Below the pieces are notes generated by a model. It saw nothing but the letters and a program-made list of their open reading frames with translations, did not search any database and had not been told where the DNA came from. Made by a program: the position numbers and the translations under genes. Positions 20,669-30,050 of a DNA stretch of 64,000 nucleotides are shown piece by piece. Location of the stretch: the NCBI GenBank assembly GCA_963580285.1, contig OY757010.1, positions 220,677,234-220,741,233 on the forward strand, written 5' to 3'. Each line of letters starts with the position of its first letter. Positions within the stretch are counted from its first letter, which is position 1. Origin of the DNA: Lucinisca nassula. Lineage: Eukaryota > Mollusca > Bivalvia > Lucinida > Lucinidae.

Positions 20669-21374
20669 CCCAAGTATGGTTAGATTACCAAAATAATTCA
20701 ACTCATCAGACTGCACAGCATATTAAATAATGTCCCCCATAATTCTGAAACATGCGAGAAAAGAATGACTTGACAAAATATCGAAACGCGCATGCGCACT
20801 CTTCGTAACTCCAAGCAGAATTGGCTCTCATTTGAACAAGGATTTTCTTAATGTACCACGCTCGCGACAACTCCCACTCAGTCCTTGACGAATGTGCGAA
20901 AAATAATCTTAATCTGTAGGGGAGCATTTTTTTGTGCCATTTCTTCCCAACGTGTGTATCAAAGTACTTTGACGTCAATAAATTGAGGGGCCATTTTTTC
21001 GCGGCGTCTGCTAAGTCGGTTTAAGCCTTCACACTCTCTACCCTTTTCTATAGACCTCAGAAAAGATCATTCTCATTAATTGTCCTTCATTTTTCTCCAA
21101 TCTACATCTCGTAACAAAATGTAATGGCCTATAAGTTACCGGAAGTTCTTGTGATTTTCTTTCTTATTTTTTTTTTACAAAATATAGTCCCAACCGGCGG
21201 AAGCAGATTGCGAATAGAATCATAGCAACGGCCTTAGATGCCGCCCTACTGTAATGCCCTTCATGCTCTGATACTAACTTGTGTTTATAAAGGAGTTGAT
21301 ATTTATTGCCTTTCTGGTCACTTATTTTTCATTCGGATGCCTGCGAGATCTGTACGTTGCCTTACATCACGATA
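20669..21374. other. non-coding stretch, no firm feature
   Basis: Contains CGCGCATGCGCACTCTTCG (20787-20805) and the GGAGCATTTTTTTGTGCCAT word shared with 19402. No gene is supported. Confidence 0.4.
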
Positions 21375-21376
21375 AC

Positions 21377-21575
21377 AAGTCCGTGTAATGAACACCCTTT
21401 TTAAACCCTCTCTTATATAAAGAAAACTGTGGTTTGCGGGGGATATAATATTTTTCTTAGTTCTGCTGCAATACGTAAGTTGTGGGTACTCGTTAGAACA
21501 GCGCTTCAACGAGGCGGTTCTAACGACCACCCACAACCTATAATTGAAGTATAAAAAAGAAAAACAACACATCAC
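21377..21575 (+). mobile_element. GGCGGTTCTAACG foldback MITE, ACAAGTCCG-ended subtype
   Basis: ACAAGTCCGTGTAATGAACACC start, TTCTTAGTTCTGCTGCAATAC, the hairpin CTCGTTAGAACAGCGCTTCA ACGAGGCGGTTCTAACG, and CACAACCTATAATTG. The right end is short. Confidence 0.75.
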
Positions 21576-21589
21576 AAGGAAACCACATC

Positions 21590-21865
21590 ACGGTAACACG
21601 CCCATATAATTTTGACCCCCTTGAACCCCACTTTTATATAGTAAAACTGGCTGGGGTATATCTTAGTTTTCTTATTTCTGCTCTATAATATAGATTATGG
21701 GTACTCGTTAGAACCGCCTCGATGAGGCGGTTCTAACGAGTGCCCACAATCTATATTTTGAGCAGAAATAAGAAAAATATCACAATTTTTCATCATAAAA
21801 TTTTCATTTTTTTTCAGCGATAAAGGTGGTAATGTATTTGTATAGGCGTGTTTTCGTAATGATTT
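21590..21865 (+). mobile_element. GGCGGTTCTAACG foldback MITE, well preserved
   Basis: ACGGTAACACGCCCATATAA, CCCCCTTGAACCCCAC, and central arms of about 31 bp (ATAGATTATGGGTACTCG then TTAGAACCGCCTC, and the complement) with an ATGA centre. TTTTGAGCAGAAATAAGAAA and the right end ATAGGCGTGTTTTCGTAATG follow. Confidence 0.87.
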
Positions 21866-22229
21866 TGGAGATATGAAAGAATGCACTATGTCACATGGGA
21901 GAGTTATCGTATTGACAACACATTATGATAACACATCGGTTTGCGGCATAATTGTAGAATTAGCATTTTCAGGTGAAAATTTAGTTATCCATTCCTTATT
22001 ACTGCTACCACACATAGCATGGGTGTTCGTTGGGCCGCCGCATTGAGCGGTTTATCAGAGTATGTCTTGCAGGGTTGTGATAAGGTAATGGTTTATTAAA
22101 AATTTTGTTTACGCAATATTATATATTTTCAACTCTTACATGTATTTGAGCCATCTGAAAAGAAAAAAGTCACACCCGCAAATGCATCCAGTAAAGCTTC
22201 ATGCAAGCCTGAACTGCTCGCCGATATTT
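21866..22229. other. decayed MITE-like sequence
   Basis: GATTTTGGAGATATGAAAG continues the ATATCTCCAAAAT block of the MITE family. CATGGGTGTTCGTTGGGCCG with CCGCATTGAGCGG at 22018-22052 looks like a heavily mutated central hairpin. A T21 run lies at about 22228-22249. Confidence 0.4.
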
Positions 22230-22476
22230 TTTTTTTTTTTTTTTTTTTTGGTTTTAGGTTTTACGGCCCTTTCAGGTTTATTTCACTTAGTTCGAATTTC
22301 GAGATGATCGTTAAACAGAGGTGTGCGAAAACCGGAGTAGCAGGAGAAAAAAACACCTGACCTTCTGTTGCAGAATTTGGCGCCTCACTTGTATCCCGAG
22401 CGGGGCTCGAACCACAGCGCTGAGAGACCTTATGATACAGTGCCAGCGCTCTCACCCATCGGGCCACGGAGGCCCA
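22230..22476 (-). mobile_element. SINE family B
   Basis: On the minus strand: GGGCCTCCGTGGCCCGATGG, CTCTCAGCGCTGTGGTTCGA, CAACAGAAGGTCAGGTG, CCTGCTACTCCGGTTTTCG, CGATCATCTC and CTGAAAGGGCCGTAAAACC, then a long A tail (T-run on the plus strand). Confidence 0.85.
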
Positions 22477-22784
22477 TTCCATCGCCAACATGTATTGGAG
22501 AGTAGTCATGTATCTAGACTCATTAGTTGCCTGCGCAATCTTGCCGAAGACAACCCTTTATCATGAATTGGCTCATTAGTAATACATATCATGTTTCAAA
22601 TAGGTTGTTGGTAGTACTAAAGACGGTCGTTAGAATAATACAAAATATTTCCGAGGTCGATTCAGATGTTTGATAAATGCTTTTAACCTGGTAGCTCATG
22701 ACGGAAACACGCCCATATACTTTTGACCCCCTTGAACCTCAGTTTTCTATAGAAGCTGGGGTTTACAGAACCTTGGGTAAAGTA

Positions 22785-22920
22785 GAAGTAAAACAAAGAT
22801 CAGGAATTGATACAATTAACTTACTCCATCCATAAAAGACACCAAAGGGAAAGAAATACAAACATTAAGCGACCAGACCATAATGGAAACCTAAACAAAG
22901 GAAGGCCATATGGACAGTAA
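22785..22920 (-). mobile_element. mariner-associated repeat fragment inside a MITE
   Basis: AAGATCAGGAATTGATACAA, AAAGACACCAAAGGGAAAGA and AGACCATAATGGAAACC match 52745-52860 on the same strand. Confidence 0.7.
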
Positions 22921-22995
22921 CCCTTATTGTTCTTATTTCTGCTCTAAAATGTAGTAGATTGTGGGTTCTCGTTAGAAATACCTCAATAGGCGGTT

Positions 22996-23245
22996 GGATA
23001 CCAGTCAGGGTCGGCAACATTGTTTCGTAGAGATTGATCATGAAATCTTTTCTACGGTCATTCTATCCCTTCCGCTGATTCAGGAAGGGCATTTGTCAGT
23101 TTTTGGCGAAAAATGTGCACTCTACTGGTTTATCGCTTGCGTATAAGCCTGCCCAGGAAAAGCGTGGATAGGTAAACTGACCGGCTGAAAAATGACGTAA
23201 ATAGTGTTGACTGGGCCGTTAAACTCCAATAAAAACAAAGGAAAT
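22996..23245 (+). mobile_element. SINE family C, inserted in the MITE hairpin
   Basis: GTCAGGGTCGGCAACATTGT, GATCATGAAATCTTTTCTAC, TCCCTTCCGCTGATTCAGGA, AAGCCTGCCCAGGAAAAGCG, and the 3' end GTGTTGACTGGGCCGTTAAAC. The host sequence CAAT(G)AGGCGGTT is duplicated on both sides (22984-22995 and 23246-23258), so the SINE entered the hairpin loop. The tRNA-like head is shortened compared with 48342-48646. Confidence 0.87.
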
Positions 23246-23375
23246 CAATGAGGCGGTTCTAACGTGTACCCACAATCTATATTTTGAGCAGAAATAAGAA
23301 AAATATCACAATCTTTTATCTTAAATTTTCGTTTTTAGGCGATGAAATTTACAATGTATTTGTAAAGGCGTGTTC

Positions 23376-23965
23376 CCGATTTGTGTTCTCAAACCTGCTA
23401 CTACAAAGTTTAACATAAGTTTTTTTCTGTTTTTTTACGTAGGTTCGATTTTCCGCCAGTCCAAACAACCTACTATCGTTGTGATGCTTATAAATAGAGA
23501 ATGAAGTTTTAGAACATCGCCGCCCATATATATATGCCTAAGTAGCTACGAGTTTGTTATGTGTTTAAAAACAGATAAATTACCCTATTACCCTGTTCTA
23601 AGTCTTGTCGGTACGTGCAATATACTGGAGATGTCAACTAACGCTGTACTTTTTCCCAGCTAGTGTAATGGTGAAATGGTATTTATACAGCATACTTACA
23701 GTTGGAGTTTCGTCTTACTGCAATAGACCTTTCCGAGCTGTCAATCAAGAGCGCTGTTTCATCCAATCGAAAAAATCGATTTTATTTAGTGCCGCTGTGT
23801 TGGTCACTAACGGCCATTTTCTCCCACAAACAAAGAAACGCGGTAGTGGGGAATGGCATTTCAGGGTAAGGGGGTTGTGTGGGAAGTTTATTATTAGGAC
23901 TGTCAAACAATTGTCATGTTGTAGTACGGCAACATTGAGATAAATATGTACATGTATATATGATG
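23376..23965. other. non-coding stretch, no recognised feature
   Basis: A 112-codon plus-strand frame (23605-23943) and a 90-codon minus frame show no motif. Confidence 0.35.
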
Positions 23966-24272
23966 GCCCCCGCTCATCGGGGCTTGAAGAAATAGATGGG
24001 TTGCATGGTGATTCCACGCAGAGCTGAAACCGACCCGCACACGACTACTGGTGAACCGCTTAGTGGATCTCAGCCTGCCCAGGAAAAGCGATGCGAGGCG
24101 GACCGTCAATGCTAATTAACCCTATTGGTTTCATTGGGCAACAGAGCTTGAGATGTCATTTCATCTCAAGGTCGGGTAAAGGTCCCACAAAATTGGAAAC
24201 GTCTCCAAAATGACCTTTACAGTGTTGACGGGGACGTTAAACCCCAAATCAAACAAACAAACAAACAAACAT
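23966..24272 (+). mobile_element. SINE-like family D, full copy
   Basis: CCCCGCTCATCGGGGCTTGA, TGATTCCACGCAGAGCTGAA, CTCAGCCTGCCCAGGAAAAG, CCTATTGGTTTCATTGGGCA, CATTTCATCTCAAGGTCGGG, GTGTTGACGGGGACGTTAAA, then an (AAAC)n tail. The head is not clearly a tRNA. Other copies are at 49549 and 50927. Confidence 0.85.
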
Positions 24273-24295
24273 GTATATGTGTATATACATATAGA

Positions 24296-24480
24296 GTGCA
24301 TAAGTAACCGGTCTAACTGCTCCGGGCCTTTAGGCCTGGTCGTTGTGTCACTCGCTTTGTAACCCCAGGTCGTGGGTTCAGTCCCCGGTCGGAGCTCGAC
24401 TGGATTTTTCTTAACAGATTTTTTCCTCCTCCTGCTACAATGGTGCCTGGTGCCACGATGACCGTTTGAGCCCAGGGGTG
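24296..24480 (+). mobile_element. SINE-like family F, copy 1
   Basis: TAGAGTGCATAAGTAACCGG, GCCTGGTCGTTGTGTCACTC, GTCGTGGGTTCAGTCCCCGG (box B-like) and CTCGACTGGATTTTTCTTAA. A close relative starts with the same TAGAGTGCATAA at about 24612. Confidence 0.65.
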
Positions 24481-24607
24481 GGGCAGATGCGACCGAGTCA
24501 AAAGAAGTTGGAAATGTGATATTATTACATTAGTATCTCCTAAACATTTGAAACAAATATCTCTCTGTAGTATGGAAGAATGTTGTAGTACGACCATAAT
24601 AAATATC

Positions 24608-24745
24608 CATATAGAGTGCATAACTGACTGGTCTGGTTGGTCCGGGCCTGGTGGTTGTGTCGCGCGCTTTGTAACCCGAGTTTCGTGGGTTCAATCCCCG
24701 GTCGGGGCACTCGACTGGAGTTTTATTTTTATTTACAGACTAGTT
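24608..24745 (+). mobile_element. SINE-like family F, copy 2
   Basis: TAGAGTGCATAACTGACTGG, GGCCTGGTGGTTGTGTCGCG, TCGTGGGTTCAATCCCCGGT and GGCACTCGACTGGAGTTTTA. The two copies are about 317 bp apart and share their left flank, which fits a local duplication. Confidence 0.65.
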
Positions 24746-25260
24746 TTTTTCCTCAGACTGCAGTAAAGTCACAAATATTGTATGGTTGGTGTGCTGCGGG
24801 GCCAGCGTTGGGGCTTATAATTGTGGGCAACAGGGACTGGGATCAGCCTGCGCATTTGCGCAGTCTGACTGGGACCCTCGCGGATTGCAACTGCCCTTCT
24901 ATATTTATAGTCTGCTGACTATTCAAAGAGAGATACGCGTAATCTCGTTTCTTAGTGAATAATTAAGCAGGCTGATGCGGTGGGTGTGTTGGCTCATGTA
25001 GTATATGCTCATCTCTGGTCTAGAGGTTGATGAGTGGGCTGAGTTAATGCGGATTGCATGAGAGGGTTAGGGTATATGATTGGCACCACTCTCGGTTGCA
25101 TTATATTGTACCCTCGGTGTGAAATTAATATTTAATGAAATGAGGAGCATATACTTTATAATAAAGTTTTGTTTGATTGATTGATTTGGCGTTTATCATC
25201 CCCGTCAACACTGTAAAAAGGTCATTTTGGGAGTAGGGTATATTTGCAACACACAACATG
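24746..25260. other. non-coding stretch with SINE D fragment
   Basis: GATCAGCCTGCGCATTTGCG at 24841-24860 is an imperfect GC palindrome. At 25187-25235 the minus-strand end of SINE D is visible (ATCCCCGTCAACACTGTAA). No gene is seen. Confidence 0.4.
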
Positions 25261-25264
25261 ATGT

Positions 25265-25322
25265 CGCTCGTGGGAACAGTCGTTCGCCGGAACAAAGTGT
25301 CCGTGGTGGGAACACTGGAAAT
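25265..25322 (-). repeat. monomer-like sequence outside the left foldback arm
   Basis: CGTGGGAACAGTCGTTCGCC and AAGTGTCCGTGGTGGGAACA resemble the 42-bp monomer of the foldback array (GTGTCC..GGTGGGAACAGTC). They also mirror the segment just outside the right arm at 42886-42940. Confidence 0.55.
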
Positions 25323-25483
25323 TAGCAGTTGTAGATACAGAAAACCATAAAATTTGGGTTATCTTTGCATATTAATTTAAATGTATCGTGTTCTATTCTC
25401 TTCATTTGGGTCAAGCGAATAACAGTCGTCGTTTATTAAAAGTTATTTATTTTTATGACTGTTATGAAATTTGATAACGCCTC

Positions 25484-25777
25484 GCATTTTTGTTGAATAG
25501 TTGGCGTGTCATACTAAGTTATTTATAAGACTTTCAAGGGGCGTAACAAATCAAAACAAACCAAAAAAATCAACACTCTGCATATTTTGCAATAGTTTGG
25601 TTAATCACTTTAATTTTGATTAAAGGATTTCAATTAAAAAATACATAAAAATATGCCTAACATAAAGTTTTATGAATCTATTTCAGTTTGTATTGGTGAC
25701 AAAATATTTGCTGGTAATGAACCTTTTCATAGTTGAAATTATTTTGATACTAATAGTAAGTTGCGGTCCTCCGCGAA
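25484..25777 (+). repeat. foldback left arm, outer segment
   Basis: About 290 bp mirrored at 42596-42887 with few differences. It includes AATATGCCTAACATAAAG, TTTGCTGGTAATGAACC and TTTTGATACTAATAGTAAG. It ends at CCGCGAA (25771-25777), the site where insertions have split this arm. Confidence 0.88.
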
Positions 25778-25993
25778 CGGCTTAGGACAAACGCTGTTCC
25801 TTGGGTGCGATTTGTGCCTTCCTACGATTAAGAGTTCGGTATTTTCCCTTTGGTCAGCTGACACCTGTCGAATTGGCAAGTGCCAGCACATTGGAGGCCC
25901 TGGGAAGAGCAGTTCATAAACTAATCCCATTTAGCGAGATGGGGTGCTTCTAGCGCCCGGTTACCTTACAAAATCTATCAAGTCAAGTCAAGT
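25778..25993 (+). mobile_element. short retroposon-like insert with (AGTCA)n tail
   Basis: Flanked by TCCGCGAACGG on both sides (25770-25780 and 25993-26003). It ends in TCAAGTCAAGTCAAGT. Its body (TCAGCTGACACCTGTC, GGCAAGTGCCAGCACATTGG AGGCCCTGGGAAGAG, GCGCCCGGTTACCTTA) is a diverged copy of a module that is also a fixed part of both foldback arms (29262-29402 and 42450-42575). Confidence 0.7.
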
Positions 25994-26339
25994 CCGCGAA
26001 CGGCCCCGCAAGGAGGGAACTAAAACTGACAGCACTAGGATACCAAGGGGAGATAAACGCGATTTCTTTGCTCAGTCTAATGTCACAGGAAATGAGGGAC
26101 GCGGTTTGCAATTTCTTTGAGAAAACAAACTACCTGGACAAAATATAGGGGAAAGCTAAGGGCGCAGACTAAATTTATTGCACTGTTACGAGAGACACAC
26201 CCCGTACGAGGTTACACACAAGCATGCCTGAAACCAAAACCGTTACAGACCCGATTTCAGTAACAATAAATGATTTAACCGCACCTTAGACGCTACCAAC
26301 CAAAAAGGAGCGTAGTGATCAAAGGGCGGCCGTCTCACG

Positions 26340-26870
26340 GCAAAAAGGGGAACAAAGTCAACGGTAGGCACTGTGGTTTGCGGCCTCGGCTTTGCACTTA
26401 GGAGTGCCTAACGGTGACAGCGATCCCTGGATCACTGTGAGAAGACCATAACAGAACGGGGCATGGACCCACCACAAGGAAAATCCATAGCCCCGACCCA
26501 CCCTCCAAAGGGGTGTGGCAAGCGAGAGGTTAAGACGAGGTGTAGCGTTGTGGTTGCGGCCCACTGGCTTTGCACTTATGAGCGCTGCACCAAAATCCTA
26601 GCTGATCGGGAGCCACACTGCCCGAAATAGGATCACACGAGAACACGCCGGAACTGGGCATGGATCCATCACAAGGAAAATCCATCGCCCGGCCTCTCCG
26701 GAGGGGGGAAGGCAAACGGGAAATCAGGACGAGATGTAACGCTGGGGTTTGCGGTCTTAGGACTTTGGCACTGAGCAGCGTTGCGTCAAAATCCTGGCTG
26801 ATCGAGAGCCACACAACCCAAAGGAGAACGGCACACCAACACACTAGCAAACAAAAGGCTCTCCTTCAGG
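26340..26870 (-). repeat. three-copy tandem repeat, about 180-190 bp
   Basis: CGAGGTGTAGCG..GTGGTTGCGG, GGCTTTGCACTTA, TCCTAGCTGATCGGGAGCCA and CATGGATCCATCACAAGGAA AATCCAT recur near 26366, 26537 and 26729 with moderate divergence. Confidence 0.8.
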
Positions 26871-27044
26871 AATGCACATAGATTAGTGGGACAGAAATAA
26901 GAAACAATAGGCCTTATCACATCTCTTTGTTTTTCTTTTTTTTTTTCGCTTTCGAATAAAGGATGTACATTATAAGGTTACCCAAACGGAATGATCTGGG
27001 GGCCACAAAAGGACCCTTTTATAAACACCTGACTAGCATAAAAA

Positions 27045-27357
27045 TCACAGGAAGGCTCTCTCTAAGCACACATGGTATTGCTTCTGTCCCTCTCTTGACA
27101 AATGAATACGGTCCCTATAATAGTGCCTGTGGAGGCGGCCATCGCTGTCCCAACTTTGCCTTCGGAAAATATGAAACGCTGTCCCACAAGTCAACATCAT
27201 AGCTCGCCACGCGCATACCACCATGGCCGAAAAACCGAACCTCGCCTGGTACATCAAACAGCCCTCGGTACTGCCCTTGTCGTTTAACATAAGAATCACC
27301 AAAAAAACAGCAAATCGCGCCATGATCGTAATTAAAACGGACGGTCAAGACGACCAT
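27045..27357 (-). pseudogene. SGNH/GDSL-hydrolase remnant of a retroelement
   Basis: Two overlapping minus-strand frames divide one protein. Frame 27115-27357 has the block I motif FFGDSYVKRQGQYRG, then VRFFGHGGMRV, the usual continuation in transposon-borne SGNH hydrolases. Frame 27045-27323 ends with YRDRIHLSREGQKQY, the block V D-x-x-H catalytic pair (Asp and His). The GxND block III between them is missing, so there is both a frameshift and an internal deletion. In CR1-like ORF1 and Ngaro elements such esterases are thought to help element particles or membrane interaction, but the role is unproven. This copy cannot be active. Confidence 0.7.
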
Positions 27358-29241
27358 ATATTTATACAGATAAGGGAAATAAACTAACTAACTAGGGCAT
27401 GACTTAGCGGGACCCTGAAGGAGGACATCAACACACAACCACCCACGCAAAACTAAAACAACATACATCCACCCACGCAATGCTCAATTAGGTAGATAAA
27501 GCGATAGTTGTAGAATAGTTGTAGAGTAGGAATCCCGTAGAGAGGATAGTATAGGAAAAGAGAGATAAAAAATCTGGAGATAGAAGAAGAAGAAGAAGAG
27601 TTTAGTTCCCAAAAAGCGATTTCAAACATTGTTAACTGTAAATATGACACATAAAAACAAGATCGCATAGGAGTGCTCGACTGCGCACATGCGCAGGCGG
27701 ACGCTTGTAAGCGACCTATGAATTTGTACTAACTGCATTGCTAACGAGATCGGCACACGATATCTCGGGCCCTCAAACGACTAGGTAGGAATACAAATCC
27801 TCCTATGGTGCCTTCCATCAAGTAGGATTTGATAATGACATGTAAACATGGCGACTCAGAATGACCCACTTACGGTCCCACAGAATATGACATCCTACGT
27901 GGAGGAGGGCACCACATTTTCCTAACTTTAACAAAAAAATGCAGAAAAGGAGATTGACCTACTTCCACATCCTCCGCGATAGAGGTCACCCACAAACTAA
28001 AATAAACACGAACTTGGGCCCGAGACGGCGGAGGCCGTCACACTATACTATATGTTGTATGTACAGAATAAACAAAAATCACAAAATATAATCTACAAGA
28101 ACAACCTTGCAGGTACAAAAACTGTCCTACCCAGCATAAGAGAGCGGGTGGGCTTGCCCCAAAACGGACAACACCATCTTTAAAGCACAAGAAAAACAAA
28201 CACGACAGGTCCGTGGCGGGGCGAGCACATCCGCCTGCATATATACTCAATAAGCTGGGGGCACAGATCAAATAATGTAAAAATGTACATACGTTACAAC
28301 AATATGCAAAAATCAAACAAAAAAAATAAAAAACAAAAATACCAATATCAAAATTGATACAAAAAGCGTAGACGACATCCATAGACATGGTGCTGGCGTG
28401 AGGGTGTAGATGCGGCTGAAGCTACAAGCTAGAAGAAAGAAATGGATGGACTCTACAATTTTGTGGTGCAAATAAGCACCACAAAATGGCTAAAAAACTT
28501 TGTCTCGAATCCCCTGATTGAATATAAGGTGCATAACACGTAACATGGAAACGTGTATAGCAATCTTTAGAAAGGTCTTCCAAATCGCAATGAAACTTTC
28601 AAACAAAATTAACTGCTAAACGATCCCCTTAATGATAAGTTCAAACTCGGAGCCTACCCTGTTACACAAAACAACCCACACCCCTTTGCGGCAAACCGCA
28701 AAAACCCAAGGCACAGCACTGCTATAACTTAAACGCAGTGCAATCACGCAGCCAAACCTTTAGAATGGAGTTCCAAATTACTACAACTAAACTATGTTGC
28801 ACAAAAACAAAGGCTCACATTGGAACTGTGCAACATATCCACAGCCCTTGAAATATGAAGCACACCTAGCCCAGAAACTCCTACATTTAAAGATGCCCTT
28901 TAGCGACAGGACACATGTACTCCTGAAGCAGACGGGAAGACAAAATATAAGCCCCACCGAGACCTGGAAAGGTCACGGCACCGTTTCACAAACCTCTCAG
29001 GACGGAGCTCGGCGATTGGCTACAGGGCAAGGGGATGCCCGTGGGCTCGGAGACACCTGAGACGTGAGACGACAAACATGGACGGACGGGACTGGAGCCG
29101 AGCGATGGTCTCCCTGTTCACCGGCAACGGGGAATAGGGGTACCACCGAACGGCTACGGTGTAGTGCCAGCATGGATTCGTTCCCTAGGACCCCACCAGC
29201 TGACGACCCGCGACACGTGGAAACTGGAAAACAACAACAAT
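27358..29241. other. rest of the 3.2-kb insertion, non-coding
   Basis: A 116-codon minus-strand frame at 28038-28388 is Cys/Phe-rich with no recognised domain. A GC-richer part follows at 28990-29240. The plus-strand DNA is A-rich with many CACAA words. No other element gene is seen. Confidence 0.4.
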
Positions 29242-30050
29242 CCGCGAATGAAGTCACCTAACTCCCAATCGGCTAGCTGATAACTGTCAAGCAGACAGGA
29301 GTCAGCATATTGGCAGCCTAGGGAAAAGAGCAGTACCTCCAACTAATCCCAGCTGGCGAACTGGGGGTAGCCCCTATGTGCCCTTGGCGCCCGGTTACCT
29401 TAAAAACATCCGTCAGTCATCTATTTATTTTGCATCAGGACAAAGAAGAAAAACAACGTTGAATTCGAAGGGATGTTTTTTATTGTATCGTGATCCCAAA
29501 TGAATATCAAAGGAGTCATTAAAATGTCCATTTAAAGAAGCATTTAACCCAGCTAATTAAAAATCAATTAGTCCTTACAAAAGAAACATTCTGACTAAAA
29601 GACAAAAATTATTCTATTGTGGAAGCAGGCTACAAACCGCATACAAATCCATGCACTTTCCACTTGTCTGGAGCAAAATAATCCGTAAACAAAATTTGCC
29701 GCATGACGTTAAATTAAACTGGAAATTTCTTCTGACGTAACGTCAACTTTCAACGTCCTTTTCCACGTTTTACGCTGATACTCGTAACCGCTGATACTCG
29801 TTTTCAGCATTTCTTTTAGGGCTACTGATGAGGCCTTGATGGCCGAAACAAGCTTGTCTGGCCCAAACAACAAATGGATTCTGCTATTTTCGTTTTTGAA
29901 TGCGTTCATGGTTCATGGTTCTCAAAGGGCATCCCTTTTAGCCTTATTTAATACACATGATTTAAAGCAAACTAGACATTTGAACAATTTCCTGCAATTG
30001 TTTTTAGCGATTGGTGGATTCCATACATGGACTCCTTTAATAGATTGTTC
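29242..30050 (+). repeat. foldback left arm, inner segment
   Basis: Mirrored at about 41855-42602. From the outside it holds a conserved module with AACTGTCAAGCAGACAGGAG and GGCGCCCGGTTACCTTA. An AT-rich part follows with AATTCGAAGGGATGTTTTTT, then a hammerhead ribozyme. Last comes CTCAAAGGGCATCCCTTTTA GCC, which parallels CTCAAAGGATAACCCTTTTA in the dispersed hammerhead modules. Confidence 0.85.
29819..29864 (+). ncRNA. hammerhead ribozyme motif, left foldback arm
   Basis: Stem I strand GGGCTA, core CTGATGA, stem II GGCC-TTGAT-GGCC, core GAAA, stem III CAAGCTTG (a palindrome giving three pairs and a two-base loop), cleavage triplet GTC (29856-29858), and stem I partner TGGCCC. All conserved core bases are present, and stem I pairs over six positions with one G-U. 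Cleavage would fall after 29858. Such a short palindromic stem III is typical of Penelope-like elements and retrozymes, where two ribozymes act as a dimer. The array starts about 190 bp downstream. Confidence 0.87.

Larger units (their letters stand above)
22695..23375 (+). mobile_element. GGCGGTTCTAACG foldback MITE broken by two insertions
   Basis: Left part 22695-22760 (GGAAACACGCCCATATACTT, CCCCCTTGAACCTC, GGGGTTTACAG), then a mariner-associated fragment (about 22785-22920), then the left hairpin arm up to 22995. SINE C (22996-23245) follows, then the right arm (GAGGCGGTTCTAACGTGTAC) and right end to about 23375 (GTATTTGTAAAGGCGTGTTC). Confidence 0.82.
26001..29241. mobile_element. 3.2-kb insertion in the left foldback arm, class uncertain
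   Basis: CCGCGAA lies on both sides (25994-26000 and 29242-29248) but once in the right arm (42596-42602), so this is an insertion with a 7-bp duplication. The plus-strand right end is A-rich (AAAACAACAACAAT). Inside are a three-copy tandem repeat and a broken SGNH-hydrolase frame on the minus strand. No reverse transcriptase, integrase or tyrosine recombinase is recognisable. SGNH domains occur in CR1-like LINEs and in Ngaro-type elements, so either origin, or a cut-down derivative, is possible. Confidence 0.65.

Noticed and set aside
27358..29241. DIRS/Ngaro tyrosine-recombinase element in the left-arm insertion
   Set aside because: The SGNH remnant allows it, but no recombinase or RT motif is visible, and such elements do not normally leave a 7-bp target duplication. 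The class is left open.
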